The position numbers and the translations under genes are program-made. DNA of 64,000 nucleotides. Origin: Pelecanus crispus. Lineage: Eukaryota > Chordata > Aves > Pelecaniformes > Pelecanidae. The first letter of the stretch is position 1. The number at the start of each line of letters is the position of its first letter. The stretch is from contig NC_134660.1 in assembly GCF_030463565.1 (NCBI RefSeq), forward strand, positions 1,786,001-1,850,000. The letters run 5' to 3'. The notes under the pieces were generated by a model. The model saw nothing but the letters and a program-made list of their open reading frames with translations. It had not been told where the DNA came from and did not search any database. Below are positions 55,601 through 62,900 of the stretch, in pieces.

Positions 55601-56955
55601 TCAAGTCCCCGGGGCACAGGCAACCAAGGGCCACCCCCGAGTTGGTACCAAACCCCGGGCAGCCCTTGCCCGCCCGCATCCCGTCCCGCGCAGCGCAGCG
55701 GCACGTGCTGGGGCAGAGCCGCAGCCCCTCGCTGCCTCTGCTCGTCCTGCCTCGCAGTCCCCCGAGCTCACCAGCCGCCCTGGCACCTCGCCGGGCAGCC
55801 GGGGGGAGATACCTGCCCCGGGAGCTGCACCCAACCACCCTGGCTCAGAGAGCATCCCCGTCCTGGCGCTTGTGCCGCTCGGGTCGGGGCTGGCCACGGT
55901 TTTGCACCCAACTGGGGCGGTCCGTAACACAGCGAGAGCGCTGGGGCTCAGTGGCCAGGCTGGGATTTAAGCCCGTGCTCACAGCAACAGCCTGCCCGAG
56001 CAATGATTAACGCTAAATGCTCACCTCCAGCGCTACTGCGCAGGCGCCCGGGGACTGGCTGTGCCAGGGCACCGCGGGCTGGCACAGGGACGTGCCGCAG
56101 AGCTGCAGCCAGGCTGGCGGCGAGGGCTGGGGCGAAGCTTTGCCCGGGCAAACTATTCCTTTAGGCCTTTTGTACCATGCAAGCTATGGCGGGGAGCAAC
56201 TGCTGCAGAGCTGGGGGGCTGCAGAGACGTGGGGAGCCCGGGCAGGGCTTGCAAGGCCGTGCGGTGCCAGGCACGCAGCAGGGTTTGCAGAGAGAGGTTG
56301 GGGTTTGCAGCCCCGCGGAAACCCGGGCTGGGTGTCACCCTTCTGCGGGTCAAATCCAGGTGCCAGCTGCCCCTCATGGCCATCACACCCACCCTTCTGC
56401 ACGTCCTCCGCGTGGAGAAACGTCCCTCTCCTCCCCATGGCTGCCGACAACCAGCAGGATCGAATCGTCCCATGTGGCAGGGTAAATCCACCTGGGACCC
56501 CCCCCCAGCCCTGCGTGCTCCCTCCCCAGGGTTGGAGGATGCTCCTCCCCAATGCTCCTGCAAGCAGCCACCCATTTCGTGCACCGTCCAAGCCCCCAGT
56601 GAGCCTCTCCTCCTCCGGACAGCCCCAGAGGGCGAGATGGGGTCCCCATCCCCCCAGAAGACGCCCCTTACCTGGTCCCGCATGCGCTCCTGCTGCCCCC
56701 GGAGCGCCAGCGCGTGCTGCGGGTACTTGTTCTTCAGGTGGTCCATGAAGGCGTCCCGCTTGCGCTCCATCTCCGACTTCTGGAGGCCGGTGAGGGCCTC
56801 CAGGCTCTGGGCGGCGATGACGGTGTGCCGGCGCTCCGAGGTGTGCACCAGCCCTACGTTGGAGAAGCGCCGGGTGCCGTTGCCCAAGGTCCGGTATTCC
56901 CGTGGGTACTCGGCATCGTCCGCCGAGATCATGTGGGTGCTCGTCCTCTCGGGAT
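7490..56955 (-). CDS. SRCIN1: SRCIN1 (p140Cap / SNIP) coding region, exons 2 to last
   Basis: SRCIN1 encodes p140Cap, a cytosolic scaffold of neurons and epithelia that binds Csk and Src to restrain Src activity and also binds cortactin, vinexin and microtubule-end proteins at dendritic spines. Nineteen minus-strand exons were placed: 56672-56955, 41059-41082, 24484-24676, 23905-24103, 23627-23720, 22426-23255, 21960-22052, 21717-21760, 21220-21398, 20244-20419, 19875-20005, 18741-18888, 17580-17892, 16968-17217, 16592-16746, 16322-16475, 12269-13492, 10152-10289 and 7490-7615. Every junction has AG/GT and matching phase except the one-base excess in 16322-16475. Without the 1224-nt exon they give about 1,176 codons, near the human 1,183. 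Landmarks include the Abl/Csk-type motifs EPLYA and EGLYA, the AIP3-like coiled-coil block, the SPPPPPPRR segment and the terminus NSSISF. Exon 1, encoding the extreme N-terminus, is not visible and probably lies beyond 64000. Confidence 0.92.
7616..10151 (-). other. SRCIN1 last intron (2.5 kb)
   Basis: GC-rich intron with no recognised exon. Near its left end it has A/purine-rich runs (7626-7760). A minus-strand AATAAA at 9096-9091 could end a read-through transcript from the exon at 10152. The 470-codon + strand frame across 7879-9291 has no family features and is taken as chance. Confidence 0.6.
10152..10289 (-). CDS. SRCIN1: SRCIN1 penultimate exon
   Basis: Acceptor CCGACAG, donor CAG/GTAGAC. 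It encodes SGGVSIPAMKVVNPASRLKP, SQQGSPDKGKHIKQRMEYMR and IQGQQQ, matching the C-terminal part of p140Cap. Phase 0 on both sides. The donor is weaker than its neighbours (GTAGAC). Reading through it gives VDYL and a stop, so a second C-terminus is possible. Confidence 0.92.
10290..12268 (-). other. SRCIN1 intron with candidate conserved element
   Basis: Mostly GC rich without coding signs, but 11586-11860 is distinctly lower in GC and contains TGATTTAATTAGGA, AATTAGGAG and ATGCAAAATGGC. These are homeodomain and octamer-like words (TAATTA, ATGCAAA). It looks like a candidate enhancer or conserved noncoding element. Alignment would be needed to confirm. Confidence 0.4.
12269..13492 (-). CDS. 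SRCIN1: SRCIN1 large 408-codon in-frame exon (long isoform)
   Basis: The acceptor TCCCACAG and donor CAG/GTTTAT bracket 1,224 nt that stay open and in phase 0 at both ends, so it can be included or skipped without frame loss. It starts IVLTEWVSEPPSPEAEPEVW. The first 280 or so codons are Pro/Gly/Ala/Ser-rich and look disordered. The last 115 look conserved: CSKICEGTYQRLDSLEETIR, ELEITISEISSHPLVEFVFP, then a Pro-rich end KTKPPLLPKPQLP that resembles SH3 ligands. I remember a related EGTYQ-LDSLEETIRELE block in the paralogue KIAA1217 (sickle tail), but cannot check it. The common 1,183-residue p140Cap lacks it. Confidence 0.75.
13493..16321 (-). other. SRCIN1 intron (2.8 kb)
   Basis: GC-rich intron. 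It contains a 24-bp tandem duplication at about 14117-14161 (core TCCTGTCCCAAGGGAGATGC). The 471-codon minus-strand frame 13135-14550 runs into the real exon at its low end and has no family features beyond it. No further exon was supported. Confidence 0.6.
16322..16475 (-). CDS. SRCIN1: SRCIN1 exon carrying a one-base frame disruption
   Basis: Acceptor CTTGCAG, donor GAG/GTGAGC. It begins KAESEELETQKPQVKLRRTV and SEVVRPASTP, exactly as expected. After that the continuing frame becomes non-family sequence, while the frame one base on reads IIASAIKDDDDEDRIIAELE, the expected p140Cap sequence. The exon is 154 nt, but phase-0 joins on both sides require a multiple of three (153). The surplus base lies in the G run at 16386-16390. 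It is either a homopolymer sequencing error or a real frameshift allele. Confidence 0.88.
16592..16746 (-). CDS. SRCIN1: SRCIN1 exon with polyproline Src-binding segment
   Basis: Acceptor TGCCCAG, donor AAG/GTAGGG. It encodes DELTVPRYRTEKPSKSPPPP and PPRRSFPSSHGLTTTRSGEV, ending EPGFMK. The SPPPPPPRR run is a typical SH3 ligand and lies in the C-terminal proline region reported to contact Src. Phase 1 in, 0 out. Confidence 0.93.
16968..17217 (-). CDS. SRCIN1: SRCIN1 exon: AAERDWEEKRAALTQYSAKD
   Basis: Acceptor CCGCAG, donor CAG/GTACGG. It encodes AAERDWEEKRAALTQYSAKD, INRLLEETQAELMKAIPDLE and a basic, Ser/Pro-rich tail ending PNGRRGS. Phase 0 in, 1 out. Confidence 0.93.
17580..17892 (-). CDS. 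SRCIN1: SRCIN1 exon: QVDEGVW to KAVSVE
   Basis: Acceptor TGGCAG, donor GAG/GTGAGA. It encodes RQVDEGVWSSPGNLSQSPKK, a variable Ser/Pro/Thr-rich middle, and the conserved end KKSADKAVSVE. The middle differs from mammals more than other exons, consistent with a disordered linker. Phase 2 in, 0 out. Confidence 0.92.
17893..18740 (-). other. SRCIN1 intron with a lower-GC unclassified block
   Basis: Bases 17990-18610 are clearly less GC rich than the rest. They could be an old interspersed repeat or conserved noncoding DNA. I do not recognise the family and no protein domain is visible. Confidence 0.4.
18741..18888 (-). CDS. SRCIN1: SRCIN1 exon: QFPSLQSKMRVVLRVEVEAV
   Basis: Acceptor CACCCCAG, donor TAG/GTGAGC. 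It encodes QFPSLQSKMRVVLRVEVEAV, KFLKEEPNRLDGLLKRCK and TVTDTLAQIR, the end of the conserved helical block. The proper frame is found only by phase, because no long open frame surrounds it. Phase 1 in, 2 out. Confidence 0.92.
18889..19874 (-). other. SRCIN1 intron (1.0 kb)
   Basis: Ordinary GC-rich intron between two coiled-coil exons. I see no repeat, exon or RNA gene in it. Confidence 0.6.
19875..20005 (-). CDS. SRCIN1: SRCIN1 coiled-coil exon: DLEKSVEKIQKDL
   Basis: Acceptor GCACAG, donor AGG/GTGAGG. It encodes (N)DLEKSVEKIQKDLAHNHRLI and ELEEKAVVLKQLGETLTDLK. It belongs to the AIP3-like helical region thought to mediate self-association and partner binding. Phase 2 in, 1 out. Confidence 0.93.
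20244..20419 (-). CDS. SRCIN1: SRCIN1 coiled-coil exon: LQNQETVKTML
   Basis: Acceptor CCCGCAG, donor AA/GTGAGC. It encodes LQNQETVKTMLRRTETEISV, EDPLQRQRSLVEEERLRYL and NEEELITQQL, nearly identical to known p140Cap. Phase 0 in, 2 out. The upstream intron carries the solo LTR. Confidence 0.94.
20615..21174 (+). mobile_element. Solo LTR of an ERVL-like endogenous retrovirus
   Basis: A 560-bp element begins TGTCCTGGTTTTGG and ends CCACGACA, with the 5-bp duplication CCCAG at 20610-20614 and 21175-21179. Inside are a degenerate TATA-like AGTATAGAAACT (20862), the word GCAATTGCATTGTGCATCAC, a TTATTA-rich tract (about 20975-21030) and an ATTAAA-type signal near 21039. This matches from memory a widespread bird ERVL-type LTR family. 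No internal retroviral genes remain, so it arose by LTR-LTR recombination. It lies antisense to SRCIN1, inside the intron between exons 20419 and 21220. Confidence 0.88.
21220..21398 (-). CDS. SRCIN1: SRCIN1 exon: proline stretch plus coiled coil
   Basis: Acceptor CCCTGCAG, donor CAG/GTGGGT. It encodes TPVPAPPPPSATSTPAGQP followed by RLHMQLHLHDLQQNASDLRN and QLQQLKKLQ, a conserved coiled-coil segment. A solo LTR ends only 40 bp beyond the donor side of this exon, counting from its target duplication. Confidence 0.93.
21717..21760 (-). CDS. SRCIN1: SRCIN1 44-nt exon
   Basis: Acceptor TATTGCAG, donor T/GTAAGT. It encodes EKTEATNGGTPPSA, equivalent to EKIEGSNGAATPSA in human. Skipping it would break frame, so it is expected to be constitutive. 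Phase 2 in, 1 out. Confidence 0.9.
21960..22052 (-). CDS. SRCIN1: SRCIN1 exon: ERMEAMEKQIASLTGLVQSALL
   Basis: Acceptor GGCAG, donor CAG/GTAAGG. This short exon encodes a heptad-like helix starting ERMEAMEKQIASLTGL and ending GSEAETP. It begins the coiled-coil part of the AIP3/Bud6-like region. Phases 2 in, 2 out. Confidence 0.92.
22426..23255 (-). CDS. SRCIN1: SRCIN1 large central exon with EGLYA motif
   Basis: This 830-nt exon (acceptor CCGCAG, donor AAG/GTGAGA) encodes REMVYTSRESSPTRRLNN, then Ser/Pro-rich repeats such as GRPPSYAGSPVHH, the segment AILERRDVKPDEDLAG, the second Abl-type site NEGLYADPYG (human Tyr396 region), and YKRGSVRSLSTYSAAALQ. It ends with PPELFPGPGDRPLSGFG and PAKDTETR. 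Many SP and PSR sites suggest heavy phosphorylation; the region is likely disordered. Confidence 0.93.
23627..23720 (-). CDS. SRCIN1: SRCIN1 exon with EPLYA motif
   Basis: Acceptor TTTCAG, donor AGG/GTAAGA. It encodes DIQDRSIIKIYRKEPLYASF and ASHITNGDLR. The Tyr of EPLYA corresponds to human Tyr264, reported as an Abl target that helps recruit the Csk SH2 domain. It is followed by a phase-0 junction. Confidence 0.93.
23905..24103 (-). CDS. SRCIN1: SRCIN1 exon: GVLFLQFGDETRRVHITHE
   Basis: Acceptor CTTCCAG, donor CG/GTGAGG. It encodes the folded block VLFLQFGDETRRVHI, DTLHALIVHMFPQKLTMGML and KDESRNVFYELEDVR, the most conserved N-terminal segment of the p140Cap/sickle-tail family. Phases are 2 in and 2 out, agreeing with both neighbours. 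Confidence 0.94.
24484..24676 (-). CDS. SRCIN1: SRCIN1 exon: TRSSRH to KLRSP
   Basis: Acceptor CTTCCAG, donor CAG/GTACCC. It encodes TRSSRHSQGSQPGLADQAK, then SAESLETMSEAELPLGFNRM and SRSTSQTKLRSP. The Ser/Thr-rich stretch is conserved in p140Cap and in its paralogue KIAA1217. It begins in phase 0 and leaves one base for the next exon. Confidence 0.93.
25555..25780. other. Candidate conserved noncoding element, homeodomain-rich
   Basis: An AT-rich island in GC-rich intron with many TAAT words: CATTTAAATTAGACATTAATTG, GATTTAATTAATCC and TAGCTAATTGCTGG. A second island at 25085-25350 is similar in composition. The base composition contrast is the evidence. Conservation itself cannot be seen here. 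Confidence 0.4.
26485..28678. repeat. Minisatellite, 41/32-bp units with higher-order structure
   Basis: About 55 tandem copies of a C-rich unit built on CAGCACCCCAACGCACCGCG, then GTCCCTACGGCCCCTATAGCA (41 bp). A 32-bp variant lacks nine bases of the second half. Units differ at a few fixed positions (CGCACCGCG, ACACACCATG, CGCACTGTG). In 27421-28100 the variants repeat in a fixed order with a 237-bp period (five 41-bp and one 32-bp unit). Frames through it (for example 26366-26968) give a Pro/Ala/Thr repeat and are not taken as a gene. Confidence 0.95.
32094..32168. repeat. 25-bp tandem triplicate
   Basis: Three perfect 25-bp copies (core CTCGGGGACGGAGCAGAGGG) start at 32094, 32119 and 32144. 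It is intronic with no sign of function. Confidence 0.9.
35600..35680. promoter_or_regulatory. Cluster of GGATTA/TAATCC (bicoid-class homeodomain) sites
   Basis: Four exact copies of the OTX/PITX/CRX-type word occur in 70 bp: GGATTA at 35610, TAATCC at 35634, GGATTA at 35657 and GGATTA at 35674. A near match (CGATTA) lies at 35620. The surrounding 35555-35690 is lower in GC than the intron. The factor class is known from motif; binding is inference. Confidence 0.45.
40305..40390 (-). mobile_element. CR1 retrotransposon 3'-end fragment
   Basis: The + strand words TAGAATCACAGAATCG and GGTTGGAAAAAA are the reverse complement of the typical CR1 3' end (AATCATAGAATGG..GGTTGGAAGGGACC). The fragment is short and diverged. 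Confidence 0.65.
41059..41082 (-). CDS. SRCIN1: SRCIN1 24-nt microexon (QPNYWSFK)
   Basis: Eight codons read QPNYWSFK between an acceptor TTGTTAG, preceded by about 45 nt of nearly pure T-rich tract, and a donor GTCAGT. Both ends are on codon boundaries, so inclusion or skipping keeps frame between the exons at 56672 and 24676. The same NYWSFK-TRSSRH junction is in the human protein as I remember it. It is isolated by 16.4 kb of intron downstream and 15.6 kb upstream. Confidence 0.9.
41644..41689. repeat. Hairpin with direct-repeat loop
   Basis: CTCCCACTGG at 41644-41653 and its exact reverse complement CCAGTGGGAG at 41680-41689 enclose a loop made of repeated GGTAATCACT units (10-bp period). 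Confidence 0.8.
44760..44965. other. Candidate conserved noncoding element
   Basis: A lower-GC island with words such as CTTTGAT-like CATCAAAGGGAG (TCF/LEF-type), GATTATAATTACAATG and TTACAACCGATAAAAC. A further island follows at 45180-45640 containing GTTAGCGATTAACAAGG and TTTTTAATTAACTC. Evidence is composition and motif content only. Confidence 0.35.
49086..49510 (-). repeat. Minisatellite, left inverted arm (C-rich on + strand)
   Basis: Tandem units built on CAGCACCCCTCATGCCCCAT, TGCACCCCCAGCAGCCCCC and CCCCCAATTCCCC. These are the reverse complement of the units right of 49836, so this arm is the same family in the opposite orientation. Confidence 0.9.
49705..49710 (-). promoter_or_regulatory. 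TATA box (TATAAG)
   Basis: The minus strand reads CCCTATAAGGGCGGGC, a TATA word embedded in GC-rich sequence with GC boxes 85-95 bp upstream. A start near 49675-49680 would be expected. Confidence 0.45.
49768..49781 (+). promoter_or_regulatory. CTCF-type core motif
   Basis: CCAGCAGGGGGCGC fits the CTCF core consensus (CCASYAGRKGGC) at every position. It lies about 58 bp upstream of the minus-strand TATA box and between the two minisatellite arms. Confidence 0.6.
49836..51600 (+). repeat. Minisatellite, right arm (G-rich on + strand)
   Basis: Long tandem array with a 67-bp main unit containing GGGGGGAATTGGGGGTGCAA, GGGGGCTGGGGTGGGGGCTG and GGGGTGCAATGGGGCATGAG, plus shorter 35-bp variants. 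Unit starts recur every 67 bp at 50064, 50131 and 50198, and again at 50362 to 50563, with 164-bp gaps that make a longer period. Runs of four or more G occur every 5-10 bases, so G-quadruplex potential is very high. All frames stay open, giving Gly- or Pro-rich repeats. Confidence 0.95.
51641..51720 (+). repeat. 20-bp tandem array, four copies
   Basis: Four head-to-tail copies of GGCTGCAGGGGTGGGCCAGG start at 51641, 51661, 51681 and 51701 with one or two changes each. It abuts the G-rich arm but is a different unit. Confidence 0.9.
51833..51906. repeat. Alternating purine-pyrimidine (CA/TG) tract
   Basis: GTGCACGCACACACC, GCATGCGTGCACGCACGCAC and GTGCATGCATGCACGCGCAC follow each other with few breaks. 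Such tracts favour Z-DNA and vary in length. Confidence 0.7.
53500..53830. other. AT-rich candidate conserved element
   Basis: Contains TAAATTAGCTAGCTGCC, TGATTAAAATTAATATTGC and TATGCATGAG, and ends with an A run at 53809-53824. It could be conserved noncoding DNA or an old retrocopy. The terminal A run keeps both options open. Confidence 0.3.
55203..55302 (-). mobile_element. CR1 3'-end fragment, first of two
   Basis: The + strand has CATGGAATCATCGAGTCG, then AAAGACCTTGAAGATCATCC and AGTCCAACC, reverse complement of the CR1 3' end. It is diverged but clear. Confidence 0.8.
55371..55490 (-). mobile_element. CR1 3'-end fragment, second of two
   Basis: The + strand has GGAATCATTAAGGTTGGAAA, CCAACCATCAACCCGACATC and TGGCCCAAAGTGCCGCGTCT, ending TTTTTTGAACAC, all typical of bird CR1. 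It is a separate insertion from the one 70 bp to its left. Confidence 0.85.
56672..56955 (-). CDS. SRCIN1: SRCIN1 exon 2
   Basis: The acceptor is CCCGTGCAG and the donor is CAG/GTAAGG. The exon needs one base from exon 1 to make the Asp of DPER, matching the start of known p140Cap (MGNAPSQ-DPER). It encodes SADDAEYPREYRTL, RRFSNVGLVHTSERRHTV and KYPQHALALRGQQERMRDQ, the conserved N-terminal region. It ends on a codon boundary. The preceding intron fills 56956-64000 at least. Confidence 0.93.
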
Positions 56956-59900
56956 CTGCACGGGGGGGAGAGCAGAGCGGGGTCAGGGCCGGCCCCGGGG
57001 TGGCCCCGCTGCTATGGGGCAGGGGTGGGGTGCTAAGATTTGGGGACGGGGAGGGGGTTTTAAGCTGGAAGTGATAGCTGAGCCTAGCTGGGAGGGGGTC
57101 ATCCCTCAGTGGGGTACAGCCGGGGGTTGGTGGGTGCAGGGTTTGTCCCCCTGCGATGGCAGCGGTGTCCCTGTGCCCGGGCACGGGGCTGGTGCTGGCA
57201 GGAGATGGATGGGGCAGGGGGCAGCCGGAAGGATGGAGGGGCTGGGATCCCACCGACACCGCAATGTTCAGATCAAAACATGAATAAAACAGCGTTGGGT
57301 CATTAAAACGGCACAGACAAGACACAGGAACCGGGCACCGCTCCGGAGCACAGACAGACAAGCGGACACGGACACATGGACAAAGCAAAAAGAAAATGAA
57401 ATGCGGGCCAGGGCGGAGGAAGGCTCGTGTCTGCCCGTCGGCGCCTGCGCTGCGCTGCTGCCCGCGGGGGCGGGCAGGACCTCCAGGCCCTGCCTGCCAG
57501 AGACCCCCGCCGGCGGGTCAGCCCCCCGTCCTGCAGCCGCTGCCCCTCGGGCACCAAACCCGGCCCCGCCGCCGCGCGTGGCGGGGATGCTCTGCCCCGT
57601 CCCAGCCCTCTCGCAGAGCTCACCCACCCCGGGCGGGCAGAGCGGGCGGCGGGGCAGGCAGGAGGTCACGCGTGCAGCGAGGCAAAAGGGACTCGTCCCT
57701 TCGCTAATAATTCATTAGCTGCACGTTGCGATTTTAATGTCCAGGGACGTCGTGCCGAGCGCGCACAGTGTGAGCGGTAACGAATGCCTGGAAGTCCCCG
57801 CGCGCTGCCAGCGCCTGGCACCTCCTCGGTGGCTGCAGGACGAGGCCACCCACGGCCCCCAGCCCCTGCCCAGCCCCACACCCGCTGCAGAGCGGCCCCG
57901 GGGCACCGACCCCCACCCCAAGAAGCCACCTCTGAGGGTCTCACGCCATCTGAGCCCGTGTCACACAGCCCTGGGCTGGTCCCGGCCGCAGCCACCGTGC
58001 CCGCGCCGAGGCCACGAGCTGTCTTTGCCACCACCAACTAGTTTGGCAACCTGCAGCATGTGCCTTGCAGGGATTCACCGCGTTGAGGCTTTCCTTTTTT
58101 GCTCGTCATTTAACCTTGATTCATTATTCATCTCCCTCCTTGTCCTTTTTTCCCCCTCCCTTCCTTCCCAAGCTCCTGTTAAGCAAATCATAGAGAGTTT
58201 TTCCTCTTCCTTTAATTATTTATCAGCGCAACATATTAGCTTTGTATCAACTGATTGCGTTATTAATGTGGGACAGGACTCCAGCGTGTGCTACAGACAG
58301 AATTCCTCTGCTCAAGGTCATACGAGGGGTTTGCTGCGAGCCAGGCGGGGACACAACGCTCTCAGCAAATGCCACGGGGACATCCTGACCCCCGCCAAAG
58401 CTTGATCCTCCCTTTCCTCCTCTGAAAAACAACCGGCCCAGCTCTCTTCCCCCACGGCTCCATCACCAAGCATGACCTCGGGACCGTCAGCCCCGTACCC
58501 AGAAGACAGTGGCAGAATTTGTGCGGGAGCTGAAGCTCCTGGTCCCTTCCCACTTTTCCTCTTTGCTCAGCCAGGTCCCCGCTGCACAGGGGAGGTCGTG
58601 GCGGCACATCGGTCGCGTGCAAAATGCCCCGAGATCCCCCAGGGAAACGGGACAGGAGAGATGTCAGAGGGGACACCTCAGTCCTTCTGCTGGCAGAGGA
58701 GAAGGCAGCGCAGTGTGGGGCTGAGAGCATCGTCCCGGGGTCCCCGGGCACCCCGGGCTGAGGAGCCTCTGCTAAGCTCCAGCACTGATGGGAAACGCAG
58801 ACGGAGCAATTTCTCCCGTACCACCCTGCTGAGCCCCGGGAGCTGCCTTCCCACCTCTCCTTTCACATAACAGCCCCCCACAACACACGCTTCTCACCGA
58901 GGGTTTGCTGCTACCGGGCAGAAAACTCCTTCCTGCCCTCGGCCGGTCGCTCAAGCGCTTGCTCTACGACGGCAAAGCAGCGGAGACATGCTGGGGGGCC
59001 ACATCCAGCACCCATCCCAGCCCCAGCATTGGGTGCCCGTTGGCAGTGCCCTGGAGCATCCTCGGCAGCAGCCAGGGAGCTCTCAGCTGCGGGGGGAGAG
59101 GGGGAGCGGGACCCCGGGCATCCCCCCGGCGCAGGCAACGTGCCCAGCTTGGCTCCACCAAACCAGCCCCTCTGCAGTGCCCGACCCCAAGTGCCACGGG
59201 GACTCCCAGCCTTGTCACATCCCATGGGAACGGCATGTCCGGGAAGGCTATGAAAGAGGGATGAAGGGGCACCCTGAAAGCCCCCAGCTGCAGGAGCGAC
59301 AGGTCTGGGAGGAAGGAGCTGCAGCTCCTCTCCCTCGCTGGGGAGAGCGGCAGCGTGGAGGCCTCGCGCCGGAGGAAGGCGCAGGGATGGGGGCTTGGGG
59401 GATGCGATCGGGGCTGGTTCCCTGCAGCCACCTCCCCAGGGCCTCCGCCAGCGCCGGGTTTAGCAGCCCTAGGGTGAGGCCGTGTTCCAGCTCCTTCCCA
59501 CCCTTCTCCTCCTCCTCCTCGTCTCGCTGCCAAGCCACACATCAGCATGCAGCTCCCTGCTCCCTAATTACATGCTCTGAGAGTGGAACGCGCCAGCTCG
59601 CTGTCTCTCTGCCGACTACTAAAAAGGATGATTTGAAAAGCCCTGCACAATCTGCACAGGGGTCAGGGGAAAGCTGGATGCCGTCAGGCGTTCTTCCACC
59701 CCCGGCTGCGCCGCATCCGCTCCCGCGTCCCTTGTCGGGCTCCAGAGCAAGCCGGAGGGAGGCAGCCCCAGCACCACGAACCCCGTGACCCACAAACCCC
59801 CCGAAGGAGGAAAAGCCACCGCAGACACACGTGTACCTGTCCCCACATCAGCCACCTTTCCCCTCCAGATATCCCAGCTCGGAGCGGGCAGAGACCAGGA

Positions 59901-62900
59901 TAAGGGACCAGCCAACGACTCGGTACCGGGGCTCCTTTGGGAAGGGACCTTAAACCACCCACGGTCATGCTTCCCCGGCACTATGCATGAGAAAAGGGTG
60001 TTAATCCTTCCCTCCTGGCCTCATCCCAAGGGAATAATTACATCCTGCCACCCGAACTCCCCCCACCAAGTTGTTTCTCTTCCTCCCATGCAGGGACCGT
60101 GCGCGGATGCTGGCGCAGCGGTACCCACGCAGGGGCTGCCCCGCTGCCAGTGACGGCAGCATCAGATCCCTGGAAAGTGCTTCCCAGGACGGCTTCCAAG
60201 TAGGTCACTGGGGTGGGAGAGCCGGTGGCCGGAGCCTGCCCAGGGTCCCCATCTCGGCACTGCCCCAGCCCAGCCAAGCAGGATGCCCCTCCGGGACGTG
60301 TCCCCTGCACAGGGACCATGCCATCGCTTACCCGCGGGCGCAGGACAGCTTCCACGGCGGCCGGCAAACTGCTTCGGCGGGACGGGGGAGGCAGCCCCCA
60401 GGTCTCCGGGGGCCGAAGGCGGCTCCTTGGCCGGGCGCAGGGCTCCCACGACAGCCAAAATCCCACGGTAAATCCTGGCAAGCCGCTCTCCGAGCAGCGG
60501 GGGGTTAAGGGAGCGCGGCGGTGGCTCTCTTTGCCGATTCATCCATCCATCTTCCTTACCTGCCAGCCGAGGTGTCACCTGTGCCGGGGCCTCAGCCCGG
60601 GCTCCTAGCAGGATGTGGCCATCGCCTCCTTCCCGGGACAGCAGAGGCACCGGAGCGGAGCCCGACCGTGCCTTGGGTGATGCTCTTCAGGACTGGTGCT
60701 TTGCAGCCCGAGTAGCAGCTCTCCACCGGCTCCCTGCTCCCTCGCCGGGAGACGGGGGTGGGAGAGGGCCCCCAAATCCTTCCCCGTGCTGCGGGCGCTG
60801 CCCCGCGAGAGCCACGCCAGGTCAGAGTGGCTGCAGGGTCAGCGGCACGGTCTGCTCGGATCCCCCCACCAGCGGCGTGGCAGGGCTTTATCATAAAGAG
60901 GATCTTTCAAACACAGTTTATTACTGCAGTTTCATAAATCTTCATGAGGCAGCAAAGCTCACGCGAGCCGTGAAAGCAATGGCAGTTAGCGGAGCATGAA
61001 AAATAGTCCAAGAAAGCAATAGTACAAAAAGGGGCGAGGGGAGGGGAAGGAGAGAGTGCATTTGGGGAGAAAGGGAGGCGAAAGAATAGAAGCCCCTCGG
61101 AGCGATGCGGCTCCCCCGCACCCAGCCATTAAGGCAGCGGGAAGAGCGGGATGCACTCGCCTTCCTCCCAACGGCTGCGGCTGCCGCACTGCCAGCCCGC
61201 TGCCTGCACAGCACCCGAGGAGGCTGCCCAGCACCCAGAGCCCCGCTCAGCGCTAACCCCTTCCCTGCCGCGCTGCTGCCAGGCCCCGGAGAACGGGAGC
61301 GATGGCTGGGAAGGGCAGGGAGAGCCTGCACGGCTCCTGCTCCGGCTGCGCTTAACTCCTGTTGTGCTGCACAGCCGACCCCGGGGGGGACCCCAGAAAT
61401 ACCCCGCAGCCTGAGCCAGGACCGGCTGGGCTAAAGGAACCTTCAGAGGCATTGCTGCCCCATGGGGTCCCTGCCCCTGGCTCAGCCACGCTCTATTTGA
61501 ACTCATTTTGGGATGGGGCACAGTGGTCCAGTGCCCTCCGGGACCAGCCCCAGGCTCCCATCTCATCCCCGCGATGGGGCCAGCAAACACAGCCAAAAAG
61601 TGCTGGGAGCCGCACAGCTGCCGGCGTTCTCCTACCGAAGCCGTGCCCAGCCGACACGGACGCAAGCGCCCTTCGCCCACACCACTGCCACGTGCCGGAC
61701 GGGTCCAACCGTCGCCGGTGCTTTACGCAGCCAGAGCTGTTTAAAATCAGCCTGCGGAGAAGCGCATCCCTGTTTCGGGCCGAGCCCGTGGGCTGCGGAT
61801 GCCCCCATCCCGTGGGGATGCCAGGAGCAGGACAGACCCGGGGTCCATCCCAGCACGCGAGTGTGGAGGTGAGAGCGCCTGCACGCCCTCCCCATGCCTC
61901 ACACGGTGCCGGGCGAGCGATACGGGGAGCGAAAGCCAACGGGGGGCTGGGCTGAAGCTTCCCTGCCATCCTCTTGCTCCCAGGCTGATGGAGACGTGGC
62001 ACCAAACTGCTTGGGAAAAGGCAGGCGATGCCAAGGCCACCCACGAGGGAGCATTAACCTCTGTCCCGGGACAAACCTCCCCCGTGCCCGTGCTATGGCA
62101 GGCAGCCCCCCAGGAGGTGGGGGATGCAGCTCTCCCACCTCCTACCCCCATTCCCAAGGGTCCCTCCCCACAGCACCGAGCTGCGGCTCAGCCCAGGCTC
62201 AGCAGCAGGCAGCGGGCTCCCCGCCGTGCCTTTCACTCCCAAATTCAAGTGGAACCAAGGAAAATAAAACACCACCCGCCAACCGTTTCATCGGAAACTT
62301 CCCAGACAGGTTAGCGCAGAGCCCACGGCCCCGCTCTGCCGGCGCCGCGGCCACGACACTGCTTGGCTCCTCGAAGGCAGGCAGGGGCACGGTGCCCGCG
62401 CACGGTGGTGGTCCGGATGCGACCCTGCAGACCCGGCCCCGCCTGTCCCCAGCCGCTACGTGCCGCGGACGCTGCCCGCACCCTGCCAGCACCAGCCCGG
62501 CTGATGCCGCTGGAGCTGCGCGGCGAGGAGGAGCCAGCCCGGAGCCACGCGCTGCGCTGGTGCACGCTGGTTGCTCCCGGGCTGGAGCTCGGGGCGGTCC
62601 AGCTGGCATCTCTCTGCGACGCTGCCCTGACAAGCAGCTCCTTTACTTTGGAAGCAGAGAAACAACCGGACAAATTCCCATGTCGTTGTCAAACCCAAAC
62701 TGAAGGAGAAATCCCATCTGGCCAGCCCTGTAAAAAGCAGCAGCTACTTCCCACCTCACCGGGTGTTATCACACCCACGCGTGCACATGGAAATGGGAGT
62801 TCACCTCCTAACTCCCATGGACGGCAGCGCCAAGCGCAGGGCCAGCACGCCCGGCTGCTCACTTTGTGCTCAGGATCAGGACCAGCACCCGCCCGCCCGG

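Larger units (their letters stand above)
41083..56671 (-). other. SRCIN1 15.6-kb intron
   Basis: This intron separates exon 2 from the microexon. It contains a CpG-island promoter candidate (49530-49830) flanked by inverted minisatellite arms, a 20-bp tandem array (51641-51720), an alternating purine-pyrimidine tract (51833-51906) and two CR1 fragments (55203-55490). Lower-GC candidate elements lie at 44760-44965, 45180-45640, 53035-53160 and 53500-53830. Other parts are GC-rich with no supported exon. Confidence 0.6.
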